This document shows positions 28,230 to 37,693 of a stretch of DNA of 64,000 bases, in pieces (position 1 is the first letter of the stretch; every line of letters starts with the position of its first letter). This stretch comes from Rhizobium sophorae. Its GTDB lineage: Bacteria; Pseudomonadota; Alphaproteobacteria; Rhizobiales; Rhizobiaceae. Under the pieces are notes generated by a model. The model was not told the DNA's origin and made no database searches. It worked only from the letters and a program-made list of their open reading frames with translations. Location of the stretch: the NCBI RefSeq assembly GCF_013087515.1, contig NZ_JABFCN010000016.1, positions 186,001 to 250,000 on the forward strand. The letters run 5' to 3'. A program made the position numbers and the translations under genes.

Positions 28230-29276
28230 GTGATCAGAATATCTCTCGACCTCATGGGTGGCGACTTTGGTCCCCAGGTTGTCATCCCCGGCGCCGCCAA
28301 GGCGTTGGATCGGCATCCGGATATTTCCTTCGTTCTCTATGGTCTCAAGGAACAGTGCGATCCGGTTCTCGCCAAGTTTCCGAAGCTCAAGGAAAAATCG
28401 ATCTTTCACGACTGCGAGCTTGCCGTCGCCATGGATGAGAAGCCGAGCCAGGCACTGCGCCGTGGCCGCTACATCTCCACCATGTGGCGCTCGATCGAGG
28501 CGGTGAAGACAGGTGACGCCGATGTCGCAGTCTCGGCCGGCAATACCGGCGCGCTGATGGCGATGGCGAAGTTCTGTTTGCGCACCATGGCCAATATCGA
28601 GCGTCCGGCGATTGCCGCGATCTGGCCGACGCTGAAGGGTGAGAGCATCGTGCTCGATGTCGGGGCGACGATCGGCGCCGACGCACAGCAACTGATGGAT
28701 TTTGCCCTGATGGGCGGCGCCATGGCGCGCGCGCTGTTCGAAGTCGAACGCCCGACGGTTGGGCTTCTCAACGTCGGTGTCGAGGAGATGAAGGGCCAGG
28801 AGGAGGTCAAGGAGGCCGGCCGGCTGTTGCGCGAGGCGAACATCGATTCGCTCGAATATTCCGGCTTCGTCGAGGGCAACGACCTTGGCAAGGGCACGGT
28901 CGACGTCGTCGTCACCGAAGGATTTTCCGGCAATATCGCGCTCAAGACCGCCGAAGGCACCGCCAAGCAGATCGGCGAATATCTGCGTGCCGCCATGTCG
29001 CGCACCCTGCTCGCCCGCATCGGCTACCTCTTCGCCAAAAGCGCCTTCGACATGCTTCGCGAGAAGCTCGATCCGAGCAAGGTCAATGGCGGCGTGTTTC
29101 TCGGCCTGAACGGCATCGTCATCAAGAGCCATGGCGGGGCGAATGCCGAAGGCATCGCAGCCGCCATCGAAGTCGGCTACGACATGGCCAAGAACGGCCT
29201 CAATCAGAAAATAGAAAACGATCTGAAGAAATATCATGCCAAGCGGCTGCCCCCGATGGGCCCGGAAGCGGCATGA
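28230..29276 (+). CDS. plsX: Phosphate acyltransferase
   Basis: Makes acyl-phosphate from acyl-ACP for phospholipid synthesis, working with PlsY. It has 348 residues. The start is GTG at 28230 ([15 protein letters not shown]), which matches the family opening. Features include [26 protein letters not shown] (substrate loop), NVGVEEMKG and [14 protein letters not shown]. Its stop lies a few bases past an ATGA that could start fabH. Small inverted repeats (CCAAAA / TTTTGG) occur in the leader. Confidence 0.96.
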   Translation: MIRISLDLMGGDFGPQVVIPGAAKALDRHPDISFVLYGLKEQCDPVLAKFPKLKEKSIFHDCELAVAMDEKPSQALRRGRYISTMWRSIEAVKTGDADVAVSAGNTGALMAMAKFCLRTMANIERPAIAAIWPTLKGESIVLDVGATIGADAQQLMDFALMGGAMARALFEVERPTVGLLNVGVEEMKGQEEVKEAGRLLREANIDSLEYSGFVEGNDLGKGTVDVVVTEGFSGNIALKTAEGTAKQIGEYLRAAMSRTLLARIGYLFAKSAFDMLREKLDPSKVNGGVFLGLNGIVIKSHGGANAEGIAAAIEVGYDMAKNGLNQKIENDLKKYHAKRLPPMGPEAA

Positions 29277-29296
29277 GCGATGGGGTTCAATCAAAG

Positions 29297-30268
29297 ATGA
29301 TCCGTTCAGTGGTTCGCGGGTTCGGAGCCGCACTTCCGAAGCGCGTGATGACCAATCGTGATATGGAGGCCATCGTCGACACATCAGACGAATGGATCGT
29401 CCAGCGCACTGGCATTCGCCAGCGTTATGTCGCCGGTGATGACGAGACGACGGCGTCGCTCGGCGAAGCCGCCGCGCGCGCAGCCCTTGCCAATGGCGGC
29501 CTGACGCCTGCCGATATCGATCTTGTCATCTGCGCCACCTCGACGCCGGACAACACGTTTCCGGCCACGTCGGTCAACATCCAGAACCGCCTCGGTATGA
29601 GCCATGGCTTCGCCTTCGATGTCCAGGCTGTCTGCACCGGTTTCGTCTATGCGGTCACGACGGCGGATGCCTATATCCGCGGCGGGCTTGCCAAGCGCGT
29701 TCTCGTCATCGGCGCCGAAACTTTTTCGCGCATTCTCGACTGGAACGACCGCACCACCTGCGTGCTTTTCGGCGACGGCGCCGGCGCGATCATACTCGAA
29801 GCGACCGAAGGCGAGGGCACAGTTGCCGATCGCGGCGTGCTGACCGCACATCTGCGTTCCGATGGCTCACACAAGGAAAAGCTCTATGTCGATGGCGGAC
29901 CGTCGACGACGGGCACTGTCGGCAAGCTGCGCATGGAAGGCCGCGAGGTCTTCAAATATGCCGTCGGCATGATCACCGACGTTATCCAGGCGGCTTTCGA
30001 TTCGACCGGCACCACCGCCGACGATCTCGACTGGCTGGTGCCGCACCAGGCCAATCGCCGCATCATCGACGGTTCGGCAAAGAAGCTGAACATCGATGCC
30101 GCGAAGGTGGTCATCACCGTCGACCTGCACGGCAATACGTCGGCTGCCTCGATCCCGCTCGCACTTGCGACCGCTGCCGGCGACGGCCGCATCAAGAAGG
30201 GCGACCTGGTGATGCTCGAAGCGATGGGCGGCGGCTTTACCTGGGGTGCGGTTCTGCTGCGCTGGTAG
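29297..30268 (+). CDS. fabH: 3-oxoacyl-ACP synthase III
   Basis: Starts fatty-acid synthesis by condensing acetyl-CoA with malonyl-ACP. It has 323 residues from [10 protein letters not shown]. The catalytic triad is Cys113 in QAVCTGF, His in PHQANRRI and Asn in HGNTSAAS. The C-terminal [13 protein letters not shown] is standard. An upstream start at 29273 overlaps plsX by ATGA and would add 8 residues. It is cotranscribed with plsX. Confidence 0.96.
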   Translation: MIRSVVRGFGAALPKRVMTNRDMEAIVDTSDEWIVQRTGIRQRYVAGDDETTASLGEAAARAALANGGLTPADIDLVICATSTPDNTFPATSVNIQNRLGMSHGFAFDVQAVCTGFVYAVTTADAYIRGGLAKRVLVIGAETFSRILDWNDRTTCVLFGDGAGAIILEATEGEGTVADRGVLTAHLRSDGSHKEKLYVDGGPSTTGTVGKLRMEGREVFKYAVGMITDVIQAAFDSTGTTADDLDWLVPHQANRRIIDGSAKKLNIDAAKVVITVDLHGNTSAASIPLALATAAGDGRIKKGDLVMLEAMGGGFTWGAVLLRW

Positions 30269-30303
30269 GCACGAATCCTAAAAAACTGGCGGCGAACAAG
30301 AGC

Positions 30304-30332
30304 TTGACCGTAAGGCGCAAGACAAATACTCT
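30304..30332 (+). promoter_or_regulatory. Candidate promoter for ihfA
   Basis: TTGACC (30304-30309) and TACTCT (30327-30332) are 17 bases apart, about 42 bases before the ihfA start. The -35 is close to consensus; the -10 is weak. Confidence 0.4.
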
Positions 30333-30344
30333 TCGTACGATTTC

Positions 30345-30358
30345 ACAAAATATTTTGT
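30345..30358. promoter_or_regulatory. Perfect 14-bp palindrome before ihfA
   Basis: ACAAAATATTTTGT is an exact palindrome 15 bases before the ihfA start codon, between the candidate promoter and the ribosome-binding site. It could be a regulatory site; no binding protein can be named. Confidence 0.35.
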
Positions 30359-30373
30359 ATGGGCGGGGAAACC

Positions 30374-30712
30374 ATGACCGGAAAAACAGTGACGCGAGCA
30401 GACCTGGCGGAATCCGTTTTCCGAAAGGTTGGGCTTTCCCGCACCGAATCTGCCGAACTGGTCGAAACCGTCATCGACGAGATCTGCAACGCCATCGTGC
30501 GTGGTGAAACCGTCAAGCTTTCCTCCTTTGCCACCTTCCAAGTGCGCGACAAGAACGAACGAATCGGCCGCAACCCGAAGACCGGCGAGGAGGTTCCGAT
30601 TTCCCCCCGCCGGGTCATGACCTTCAAGGCGTCGAACGTGCTGAAGACGCGCATCCTCAAGGCGCATGTCGCTCGCAAGATCAAGCTGAAGCCGCAGAAT
30701 CCGGCTCCCTGA
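30374..30712 (+). CDS. ihfA: Integration host factor, alpha subunit
   Basis: A 112-residue DNABII protein that pairs with IhfB to bend DNA sharply. Typical sequence: [39 protein letters not shown] and the beta-arm [24 protein letters not shown] in outline. The proline that intercalates is in GRNPKTGEE. The start at 30374 ([11 protein letters not shown]) has GGGGA upstream. It is followed after about 150 bases by the merR gene, a fixed order in Rhizobiales. Confidence 0.95.
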   Translation: MTGKTVTRADLAESVFRKVGLSRTESAELVETVIDEICNAIVRGETVKLSSFATFQVRDKNERIGRNPKTGEEVPISPRRVMTFKASNVLKTRILKAHVARKIKLKPQNPAP

Positions 30713-30860
30713 TATTGGCATCCCCTTTCGGAACGGCGTTTTTTTCTCTCGCACTCCCCATCCTTGTGCGCAACGTCGAGACATGACTTGAATTGTCGGC
30801 GCCAAACCGTTGAAATATGATGAGTCGCCGTAGGATCGAGCCGCGAGGTCGCGTAGCAGC

Positions 30861-31400
30861 ATGACGTTGGACAAGAGCCCCGATGCCTTTCGCACCATCA
30901 GCGAAGTCGCAGACGATCTTGATCTGCCGCAGCATGTGCTGCGCTTCTGGGAGACGCGTTTTCCCCAGATAAAGCCGATGAAGCGCGGCGGCGGCCGTCG
31001 CTACTATCGGCCGGAGGACGTCGACCTCCTCAAGGGCATCCGGCATTTGCTCTATGATCACGGCTATACGATCAAGGGTGTGCAGAAGCTCCTGAAGACC
31101 AACGGCAACAAGTTCGTCATATCGGTCGGCCACGGCGATCTCGCCAGCGTCGAGGCGCTTGCCTCGGGCGTGCAGGATGCCGGCGCCGGGGAACCGCGCG
31201 TCGGCATGGCCGACGAAGACCAGATTGTCGGCCGCGCCAAGCCGCCGATCACCCGCCGGTTCTTCAATTTCGTCGCTGGCGACGACGAACAGGAAGTCTC
31301 GATCGGCAAGTCGAGCGTCGGCAAGGAAGACCGGGCGCTACTGCAGGAGGCACTCTACGACCTCCTGGAATGCAAGCGTCTGCTCGACCAGGTGCGCTGA
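30861..31400 (+). CDS. MerR family transcriptional regulator
   Basis: A 179-residue regulator. The winged helix is at residues 8-78 ([50 protein letters not shown]). The C-terminal half is variable and has no effector-binding Cys cluster, so a metal sensor is unlikely. It is conserved downstream of ihfA in rhizobia; targets are unknown. Confidence 0.9.
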   Translation: MTLDKSPDAFRTISEVADDLDLPQHVLRFWETRFPQIKPMKRGGGRRYYRPEDVDLLKGIRHLLYDHGYTIKGVQKLLKTNGNKFVISVGHGDLASVEALASGVQDAGAGEPRVGMADEDQIVGRAKPPITRRFFNFVAGDDEQEVSIGKSSVGKEDRALLQEALYDLLECKRLLDQVR

Positions 31401-31409
31401 AGAGGAAAG

Positions 31410-31757
31410 TCAAGCTTCGGTAAGCCGCTTCATCGCCTGTTCGAGTTCGCCGAGTTGGAAGGGTTTTTGCAGCACGGGCAATGTGCTTGGGCTGCTGCCA
31501 TCAGGGGCGGTACCGTATCCCGTCGCGTAGAGATAGGGTTTGCCGCGTTCGTCGAGCAGCTTTGCGACCGGCAGCGAACTCTGCCCGGCAAGCGAGACAT
31601 CGAGTATGGCAGCATCGAACTCCGTATCCCTGGCGGCTGTCAGCGCCCGTTCCAGGTCGGGCGCGCTGGCGCAGACCCGGTAGCCCAGATCGGCGAGCAT
31701 ATCCTCGAGCAGCATGGCAATCAGCGCGTCGTCTTCGACGATGAATATGTCTTTCAT
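31410..31757 (-). CDS. Single-domain response regulator
   Basis: A 115-residue CheY-like receiver without an output domain. Acidic pair in FIVEDDALIAMLL, phosphoacceptor Asp in AAILDVSLAG, conserved Lys in LQKPFQ. It lies about 380 bases before a hybrid histidine kinase on the other strand and could receive phosphate from it. ATG at 31757 (MKDIFIVED) is chosen; a GTG at 31769 is in frame. Confidence 0.88.
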   Translation of the reverse strand: MKDIFIVEDDALIAMLLEDMLADLGYRVCASAPDLERALTAARDTEFDAAILDVSLAGQSSLPVAKLLDERGKPYLYATGYGTAPDGSSPSTLPVLQKPFQLGELEQAMKRLTEA

Positions 31758-31784
31758 GATCCGGTTCACCCATTGCCCCCTTGC

Positions 31785-31890
31785 TAAAGCATGTCGCGCA
31801 AAAGTATGCCGCGGTTTTGCGATAACGACATGCGTAAAAACAAAGACCTAAAGCGCAAGGAGCGAATCTGAAAGATTGCGAGACGCTTTA
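31785..31890. repeat. ~106-bp inverted-terminal repeat, copy 1
   Basis: Starts TAAAGCATGTCGCGC and ends with GACGCTTTA. The two ends are inverted repeats of each other. The left half forms a hairpin (GCATGTCG / CGACATGC with inner CAAAA / TTTTG). Other copies: 61220-61324 and 62684-62789. It lies between the receiver gene and the hybrid kinase gene. Confidence 0.88.
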
Positions 31891-32017
31891 GGCATGGAGG
31901 TTTATGTGGACTGCTTGCACGGCTCGTCAAGACGTCGTGCCCGCTAGTGCGAGAAACAGCATATTGCCGGTTGAAATTCGATGTGCAAAAGCTGGGATGC
32001 CGTCTCCGCAACGGCGA

Positions 32018-32121
32018 CTGCATAATTCCTTAAATCGGAATCGATCTATGGATAAAATTATGCAGCAATCCAAAGTGTTACAGCGTCCTTTGCGGCTCTC
32101 GAAAGACGCGCGGCGCTGTAA
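32018..32121. repeat. Two-hairpin repeat, copy 2 (reverse orientation)
   Basis: Reverse complement of the element at 12831-12933, with a few substitutions and a one-base length change. It ends about 14 bases before the kinase start codon, so it forms the leader of that gene. Its hairpins CTGCATAATT / AATTATGCAG and TTACAGCG / CGCTGTAA are preserved. Confidence 0.85.
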
Positions 32122-32134
32122 GAAGGGGTGTCGA

Positions 32135-33781
32135 ATGGATTTGCTGAGTGCCACGGATTGGCTGCGTCACAGGCCGGGTTATACATATCCGCTGGCCATT
32201 GCCTTCGTTGGCCTGATGTTGCTTCTGAGGCTTGCCGCCAGCGACACTCTTTCCGGATTCCCCTTCCTGAGTTTTCTTCCGGCGATATTGCTCGCGAGTT
32301 TCATAGGCGGCGCCGGGCCGGGCTTTGTCGCGACCTTGGTTGCCGGTTTCATTGTCCAGCAGTTTTTCGTCGAGCCGCACAATGTTTTTTGGCCGGCCAG
32401 CGCCGGCCAATGGGTCGGCCTTTCCACCTATCTCATCAATGCCGTGATCATCGTCGGCCTGATGGAGATGATCATCATCGCCCATGGCAGGCAGAGCCGC
32501 CTTCGCAGCGAGCTCAACAGCTTCAACACGCGCCTCGAACAGACAGTGGTCCAGCGCACTGCCGAGCTCAGGCACGAGATGGAAGAGAATGCCGCCGCTC
32601 AGGCGCAGGTCCGCCAGCTGCAGAAGATGGAAACGATCGGCCAACTGACCGGCGGTGTCGCCCATGATTTCAACAATATGCTGGCGATCATCATCGGCAA
32701 CCTCGATCTCGCCCAGCGGCGCCTGACCGGTAGCGAGGATCCTCGCCTACTATACTCCATCCAGAACGCCAGAGATGGTGCGCAGAGAGCGGCGGTGCTG
32801 ACCGCGCGTCTTCTCGCCTTCTCGCGCCAGCAGCCGCTCGCCCCGGAGGTGATCGACCTCAATAAGCTGGTCGGCGGCATGTCGGAGCTGCTGCGGCGCA
32901 CGCTCGGCGAGCACATCCGGATCGAGACCGTGCTTGCCGGCGGTCTCTGGCCGAGCTTTGCCGATTTGAGCCAGCTCGAGAATGCCATCCTGAACCTTGC
33001 CGTTAACGCTCGCGATGCCATGCCGGGCGGTGGAAATCTGACGATCGAGACCGCCAATACCGAACTCGACGAGCGATATTCGCGCATGCATTCGGAGGTT
33101 GAAGCAGGTCAATATGTGATGATCAGCATCACTGACACCGGCACCGGCATGTCGCCGGAGGTGATCGAACGCGCCTTCGACCCGTTCTACACGACCAAGG
33201 GACCCGGCAAAGGCACAGGTCTCGGCCTCAGCCAAGTCTATGGCTACATCAAGCAGAGCGGCGGCCACATCAAGATCTATTCAGAGATCGACAGGGGCAC
33301 GACGTTGAAGATCTATCTCCCCCGTCATGTCGGCACGGCGGATGCCCGGTTGAACGTCGCCGGCGCCCAGCCGCTTCCTCAGGGCAGCGTCAATGATACG
33401 ATCCTGGTGGTGGAGGACGATGAGAACGTCCGCACCATGACTGCCGAAAGCCTGCATGAACTCGGTTACACCGTGTTGCAGGCGGCTAGCGGTATGGAGG
33501 CCCTTATGCTTCTGGAGCAGAATGCGGCAGTCGACCTGATCTTCACCGATATCGTCATGCCGCAGATGAGCGGACGCCAGCTTGCCGATATCGTCCATGA
33601 AAAATGGCCGGCGATCCGGATCCTCTATACGACGGGCTACACCCGCAACGCCATTGTCCATAATGGTGTGCTCGATTACGGCGTTTCCCTGCTTGCCAAG
33701 CCCTTCAGCCTGGAACAGCTCGCTCATAAGATCCGCGAACTTCTGAATGTACCGGAGAGGGTGGGAGACGAGCGGACGTGA
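32135..33781 (+). CDS. Hybrid sensor histidine kinase with DUF4118 and receiver domains
   Basis: A 548-residue inner-membrane sensor. Residues 1-125 hold several membrane segments of the DUF4118 type (KdpD-like). A short coiled coil follows, then the H-box GGVAHDFNN (about residue 177), the HATPase domain with NLAVNARDAM, DTGTGM and GKGTGLGLSQVYG, and a C-terminal receiver with phosphoacceptor Asp in DLIFTDIVMPQ. The start at 32135 has AAGGGG upstream. Upstream in-frame sequence runs through repeat DNA and is not coding. The signal is unknown; the receiver-only gene nearby is a possible partner. Confidence 0.92.
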   Translation: MDLLSATDWLRHRPGYTYPLAIAFVGLMLLLRLAASDTLSGFPFLSFLPAILLASFIGGAGPGFVATLVAGFIVQQFFVEPHNVFWPASAGQWVGLSTYLINAVIIVGLMEMIIIAHGRQSRLRSELNSFNTRLEQTVVQRTAELRHEMEENAAAQAQVRQLQKMETIGQLTGGVAHDFNNMLAIIIGNLDLAQRRLTGSEDPRLLYSIQNARDGAQRAAVLTARLLAFSRQQPLAPEVIDLNKLVGGMSELLRRTLGEHIRIETVLAGGLWPSFADLSQLENAILNLAVNARDAMPGGGNLTIETANTELDERYSRMHSEVEAGQYVMISITDTGTGMSPEVIERAFDPFYTTKGPGKGTGLGLSQVYGYIKQSGGHIKIYSEIDRGTTLKIYLPRHVGTADARLNVAGAQPLPQGSVNDTILVVEDDENVRTMTAESLHELGYTVLQAASGMEALMLLEQNAAVDLIFTDIVMPQMSGRQLADIVHEKWPAIRILYTTGYTRNAIVHNGVLDYGVSLLAKPFSLEQLAHKIRELLNVPERVGDERT

Positions 33782-33821
33782 AGCCGGAATACGGCCGCAC
33801 GTCCGCAATTCTCTATCCGCG

Positions 33822-34136
33822 TTATTCGAGGACCTGGATTATGCGATGCGTTTTCGGCTCGACGATCACGCGTCGCTCATTGACGACGGTATAGCCGTAG
33901 CCGTCGACATCAGGCACGGTATGCACTTCGACGGTATCGGGCAGCGTCGCGCCGACCGCGATATCGCCATCATAGACTACGGAAGGTGTGTTTTGCTCCA
34001 TCACATAGGTGCGCACCTCGCCGGGCAATACGACGGAGCCGGTCGGTGCGGGATCTGTGATGATGACGGTGCTCTGCGCGAAGGCGGCAGAGCTGATGGT
34101 CAGCATGGCGGCCGCAGCCAGCATGGTCTTGCGCAT
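33822..34136 (-). CDS. DUF1236 family secreted protein
   Basis: A 104-residue periplasmic protein. The signal peptide is KTMLAAAAMLTISSAAFA. The DUF1236 region includes LPGEVRTYVMEQ, VGATLPDTVEVHTVPD and the C-terminal YGYTVVNERRVIVEPKTHRI core. No function is known. The start at 34136 has AAGGAG nine bases upstream. It is convergent with the hybrid kinase gene and divergent from the cellulose operon. Confidence 0.85.
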   Translation of the reverse strand: MRKTMLAAAAMLTISSAAFAQSTVIITDPAPTGSVVLPGEVRTYVMEQNTPSVVYDGDIAVGATLPDTVEVHTVPDVDGYGYTVVNERRVIVEPKTHRIIQVLE

Positions 34137-34461
34137 GGGATTTCTCCTTTTCCTACCTGAGACATCGAGGCAACGCGGGCCATGCGGCATAGTTCCCCGC
34201 GGGCTTTTCGCGACAGCGGTAACAGACGTAATGAGAGCATTTAAGTTGTTACTAAATTAATTTTTGCATCATACGGTTGAGCTGTCTGAACAGCGTTCGA
34301 AAAGAATCCAGATGGTGATGTTAGAGCTCGCTTGTTTACTTTTCGCTAACCATGTTGGACGTTTATTCTGAACGGACGACCAACCGGTCGTTGATTCGAC
34401 GATCCGTCGCGTTTCGGCTTGCGAATGGATCTCTAGAAAGACGATTGCGGCGGCTCGAGAC

Positions 34462-35442
34462 ATGCGGTTGCGAAAGACGATATTGCTGTTGGCCGTGGCG
34501 GGCATGATGGCCGGCTGCACATCGACGGGCAATGTGCGCCAGCCTTCCGCGCCGGAAATCGTGGCGCCTGAAAAGGCGCTGGTGCTGCCGCCGCCGGGCG
34601 GCCCGTCGATCGTCAGCGTCGTCGAGCGCAAGCGCGGCAACGGCGTCGAGCAGACGATTTCGCTGTTTACCTCATCCTCCGTGCCCGGTCAGAATTCCCT
34701 GAAGGTCCAGTTCTTCGGCGCTTCGGGGGCCAATCCCGGCGCCGGCAATGCCGCCTTCAGCAAGATCAATGAGAGCGGCATTGCCCGCGAAGTGGCCCGT
34801 TCGGCCCCGGGCGTGCCGATGGCGACGTCGGCGACCTTCCTGCAGAACGCCTATGGTCCCTTCGGCTATGCCTCCGGCCGCAGCCGTGCCGGCGACACCT
34901 GCCTCTATGCCTGGCAGCAGATCCGCTCGAGCACAGCAGCCAATACCCAGGCGCGCAATTTCGGCATGATCCAGCTGCGCCTGCGCCTTTGCGATGCGAG
35001 AGCGAGTGAGCGCCAGCTGCTCGGCATCGTCTATGGCTACACCGTCACCGGGACCTTCGACGGCGAGGTCTGGAACCCTTACGGTAATCCGCCGCCTGCC
35101 GATGGTGCGCTCGGACGCACCGGCGAGCCGATCTATCCCGACGAGGGCGGTTACCGCGCCAGCCCTATGCCGATCGGCTATGAGCCCGCGCCCGCGATTG
35201 TCAGCCGGCCGCGGGCAACGCCTGTTCGCAGGGCCTCGACCTCACAACCGGCTCAAGGCGCAGCACCCATGCCCGCGCCCATCGGCCCGCATGTACCGCT
35301 GCCGGGCGAGGCGCCACAGACGAGTGCAAAGCCGGATGCGGCGCCCGCGCCGAACGAACAATCGGTAAGGGCGATCGGCGTCACCGTGCCTTCGCCGGAC
35401 TGCATGGGCGACTCGGCCATGACGGCCGCCTGCCGACGATAA
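34462..35442 (+). CDS. bcsN: BcsN-like cellulose biosynthesis lipoprotein
   Basis: A 326-residue lipoprotein with lipobox MAGC at about residue 19. The middle part contains the family features GPFGYASGRSRAGDTCLYAWQQI in outline and FGMIQLRLRLCD, with paired cysteines. The last 100 residues are Pro/Ala-rich. BcsN is found upstream of bcsA in alphaproteobacteria, and its role is not established. Here it opens the operon, with bcsA 58 bases downstream. Confidence 0.83.
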   Translation: MRLRKTILLLAVAGMMAGCTSTGNVRQPSAPEIVAPEKALVLPPPGGPSIVSVVERKRGNGVEQTISLFTSSSVPGQNSLKVQFFGASGANPGAGNAAFSKINESGIAREVARSAPGVPMATSATFLQNAYGPFGYASGRSRAGDTCLYAWQQIRSSTAANTQARNFGMIQLRLRLCDARASERQLLGIVYGYTVTGTFDGEVWNPYGNPPPADGALGRTGEPIYPDEGGYRASPMPIGYEPAPAIVSRPRATPVRRASTSQPAQGAAPMPAPIGPHVPLPGEAPQTSAKPDAAPAPNEQSVRAIGVTVPSPDCMGDSAMTAACRR

Positions 35443-35500
35443 TGAGCATGTCCGTAGGCGCCAGATGGTGCCCCGGTTGAGCAATTTCGAAGGAACGTCG

Positions 35501-37693
35501 ATGCGCAAAGCCCGCAGTGTCATCATATGGGCCGTGGTTTCGCTCTGCATGATCGTGCTGATCACGCTGCCGGTCAACCTGCAGACCCAGCTCATCGCCA
35601 GCATCACGGTCGTGACTGTGATGGCGGTGATCAAGATCTTGAAGGGCGAGGGGACGTGGCGCCTGGTGGCGCTCGCATTCGGCACGTCGATCGTGCTGCG
35701 CTACGTCTACTGGCGCACCACCAATACGCTGCCGCCTCTGAATCAGCTGGAAAATTTCATTCCCGGCCTGCTGCTCTATCTGGCCGAAATGTATAGCGTC
35801 GCAATGCTGGCGCTCAGCCTGTTCATCGTCGCCACACCGTTGCCGTCGCGCCCCTCGCGTGCCGCCAAGAATGAGCGTTTCCCCCATGTCGACGTCTTCG
35901 TGCCATCCTACAACGAGGATGCCGGCCTGCTGGGAAACACGCTGGCCGCCGCCAAGGCCATGGATTATCCGGCCGAGAAGCTGCATGTCTGGCTGCTCGA
36001 CGACGGCGGCACCTTGCAGAAGCGCAATTCCGGCAAGCTGCTCGAAGCCCAGGCGGCCGCCGCCCGCCATATCGAGCTGAAGCAGCTCTGCGACGATCTC
36101 GACGTCAATTACCTTACGCGTGACCGCAACGAGCATGCCAAGGCCGGCAACCTCAACAACGGCATGAAACATTCGACCGGCGAACTCATCGCCGTCTTCG
36201 ATGCCGACCACGCGCCGGCCCGCGATTTCCTGCTGGAGACCGTTGGTTACTTCGAAGACGATCCGAAGCTTTTCCTCGTCCAGACCCCGCACTTCTTCAT
36301 CAATCCCGACCCGCTGGAGCGCAACCTGCGCACCTTCGACAAGATGCCGAGCGAGAACGAAATGTTCTACGGCATCATCCAGCGCGGCCTGGATAAATGG
36401 AACGCCGCCTTCTTCTGCGGCTCGGCCGCGGTTTTGAGCCGCAAGGCGCTTGAATCCCAGAACGGCTTTTCCGGCATCAGCATCACCGAGGATTGCGAGA
36501 CGGCGCTGGCGCTGCACGGCAGCGGCTGGAACAGCATCTATGTCGACAAGCCGCTGATCGCCGGCCTGCAGCCGGCCACCTTCGCAAGCTTCATCGGCCA
36601 GCGCAGCCGCTGGGCGCAGGGCATGATGCAGATACTGCGCTTCCGCTTCCCGCTTCTGAAGCGCGGCCTGACGATCCCGCAGCGCCTCTGCTACATGTCC
36701 TCCACGCTTTTCTGGCTCTTCCCGTTCCCGCGCACGATCTTCCTGTTTGCGCCGCTCTTCTATTTGTTCTTCGACCTGGAAATCTTCACCGCCTCCGGCG
36801 GCGAGTTCCTTGCCTATACGCTTGCCTATATGCTTGTGAACCTGATGATGCAGAACTACCTCTACGGGTCGTTCCGCTGGCCCTGGATTTCCGAACTCTA
36901 CGAATATGTCCAGACCGTGCATCTGCTGCCGGCTGTCGTCTCCGTCATGCTCAATCCGCGCAAGCCGACCTTCAAGGTCACCGCCAAGGACGAATCGATC
37001 GCCGTCAGCCGCCTGTCGGAGATCAGCCGTCCGTTCTTCGTCATTTTCGCGGTGCAGATCATCGCGCTCGTCATCACCATCTACAGGATCTACGCCGAGC
37101 CCTATAAGGCCGACGTCACGCTCGTCGTCGGCGGCTGGAACGCCATCAACCTGATCATGGCCGGCTGCGCGCTCGGCGTCGTCTCGGAGCGCGGCGAACG
37201 CGCCTTGTCCCGCCGCGTCCGCGTCAACCGGCGCTGTGAATTTGGCGCCAACGGCAAATGGTACGCGGCCTCGATCGAGGATGTCTCCGTCCATGGCGCA
37301 AGGCTTCACATCTTCAACAAGCATCTCGACGAGATGCTGGTCGGAGCCGTCGGCGAAATCCGTTTCCGGCCCTATAGCGGCGCGGATATGGAAACGCTGC
37401 CGCTCATCGTCCGCAATATAGAGCCGTCGGGCGACATCTCCAATGTCGGCTGCCAGTACGTGCCGAAAAGCGCGCTCGACCATCGCCTGATCGCCGACCT
37501 GATGTTTGCCAATTCCGGCCAGTGGACTGAGTTCCAGGCCGCGCGCCGCCGCAATCCGGGCCTGATCCGCGGCACTATCTGGTTCCTCGGCCTGTCGCTC
37601 TACCAGACCAGCCGCGGCCTCATTTACTTCTTCCGCAGCATGCGGCCGGAGCGGGAGGCGCAGCAGCAGGCGGCAAAGGTCAACGCCGGATGA
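35501..37693 (+). CDS. bcsA: Cellulose synthase catalytic subunit (UDP-forming)
   Basis: A processive family 2 glycosyltransferase that polymerises UDP-glucose and threads cellulose across the inner membrane. It has 730 residues. Motifs: HVWLLDDGG, FDADHAPA, SITEDCETAL and QRSRWAQGMMQ (D, DxD, D, QxxRW). Membrane segments lie on both sides. The PilZ domain near residues 565-650 has RRVRVNRR and DVSVHGARL, the cyclic di-GMP binding residues, so activation by c-di-GMP is expected. The start at 35501 has AAGGA upstream. The stop overlaps the bcsB start by 4 bases. Confidence 0.96.
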   Translation: MRKARSVIIWAVVSLCMIVLITLPVNLQTQLIASITVVTVMAVIKILKGEGTWRLVALAFGTSIVLRYVYWRTTNTLPPLNQLENFIPGLLLYLAEMYSVAMLALSLFIVATPLPSRPSRAAKNERFPHVDVFVPSYNEDAGLLGNTLAAAKAMDYPAEKLHVWLLDDGGTLQKRNSGKLLEAQAAAARHIELKQLCDDLDVNYLTRDRNEHAKAGNLNNGMKHSTGELIAVFDADHAPARDFLLETVGYFEDDPKLFLVQTPHFFINPDPLERNLRTFDKMPSENEMFYGIIQRGLDKWNAAFFCGSAAVLSRKALESQNGFSGISITEDCETALALHGSGWNSIYVDKPLIAGLQPATFASFIGQRSRWAQGMMQILRFRFPLLKRGLTIPQRLCYMSSTLFWLFPFPRTIFLFAPLFYLFFDLEIFTASGGEFLAYTLAYMLVNLMMQNYLYGSFRWPWISELYEYVQTVHLLPAVVSVMLNPRKPTFKVTAKDESIAVSRLSEISRPFFVIFAVQIIALVITIYRIYAEPYKADVTLVVGGWNAINLIMAGCALGVVSERGERALSRRVRVNRRCEFGANGKWYAASIEDVSVHGARLHIFNKHLDEMLVGAVGEIRFRPYSGADMETLPLIVRNIEPSGDISNVGCQYVPKSALDHRLIADLMFANSGQWTEFQAARRRNPGLIRGTIWFLGLSLYQTSRGLIYFFRSMRPEREAQQQAAKVNAG

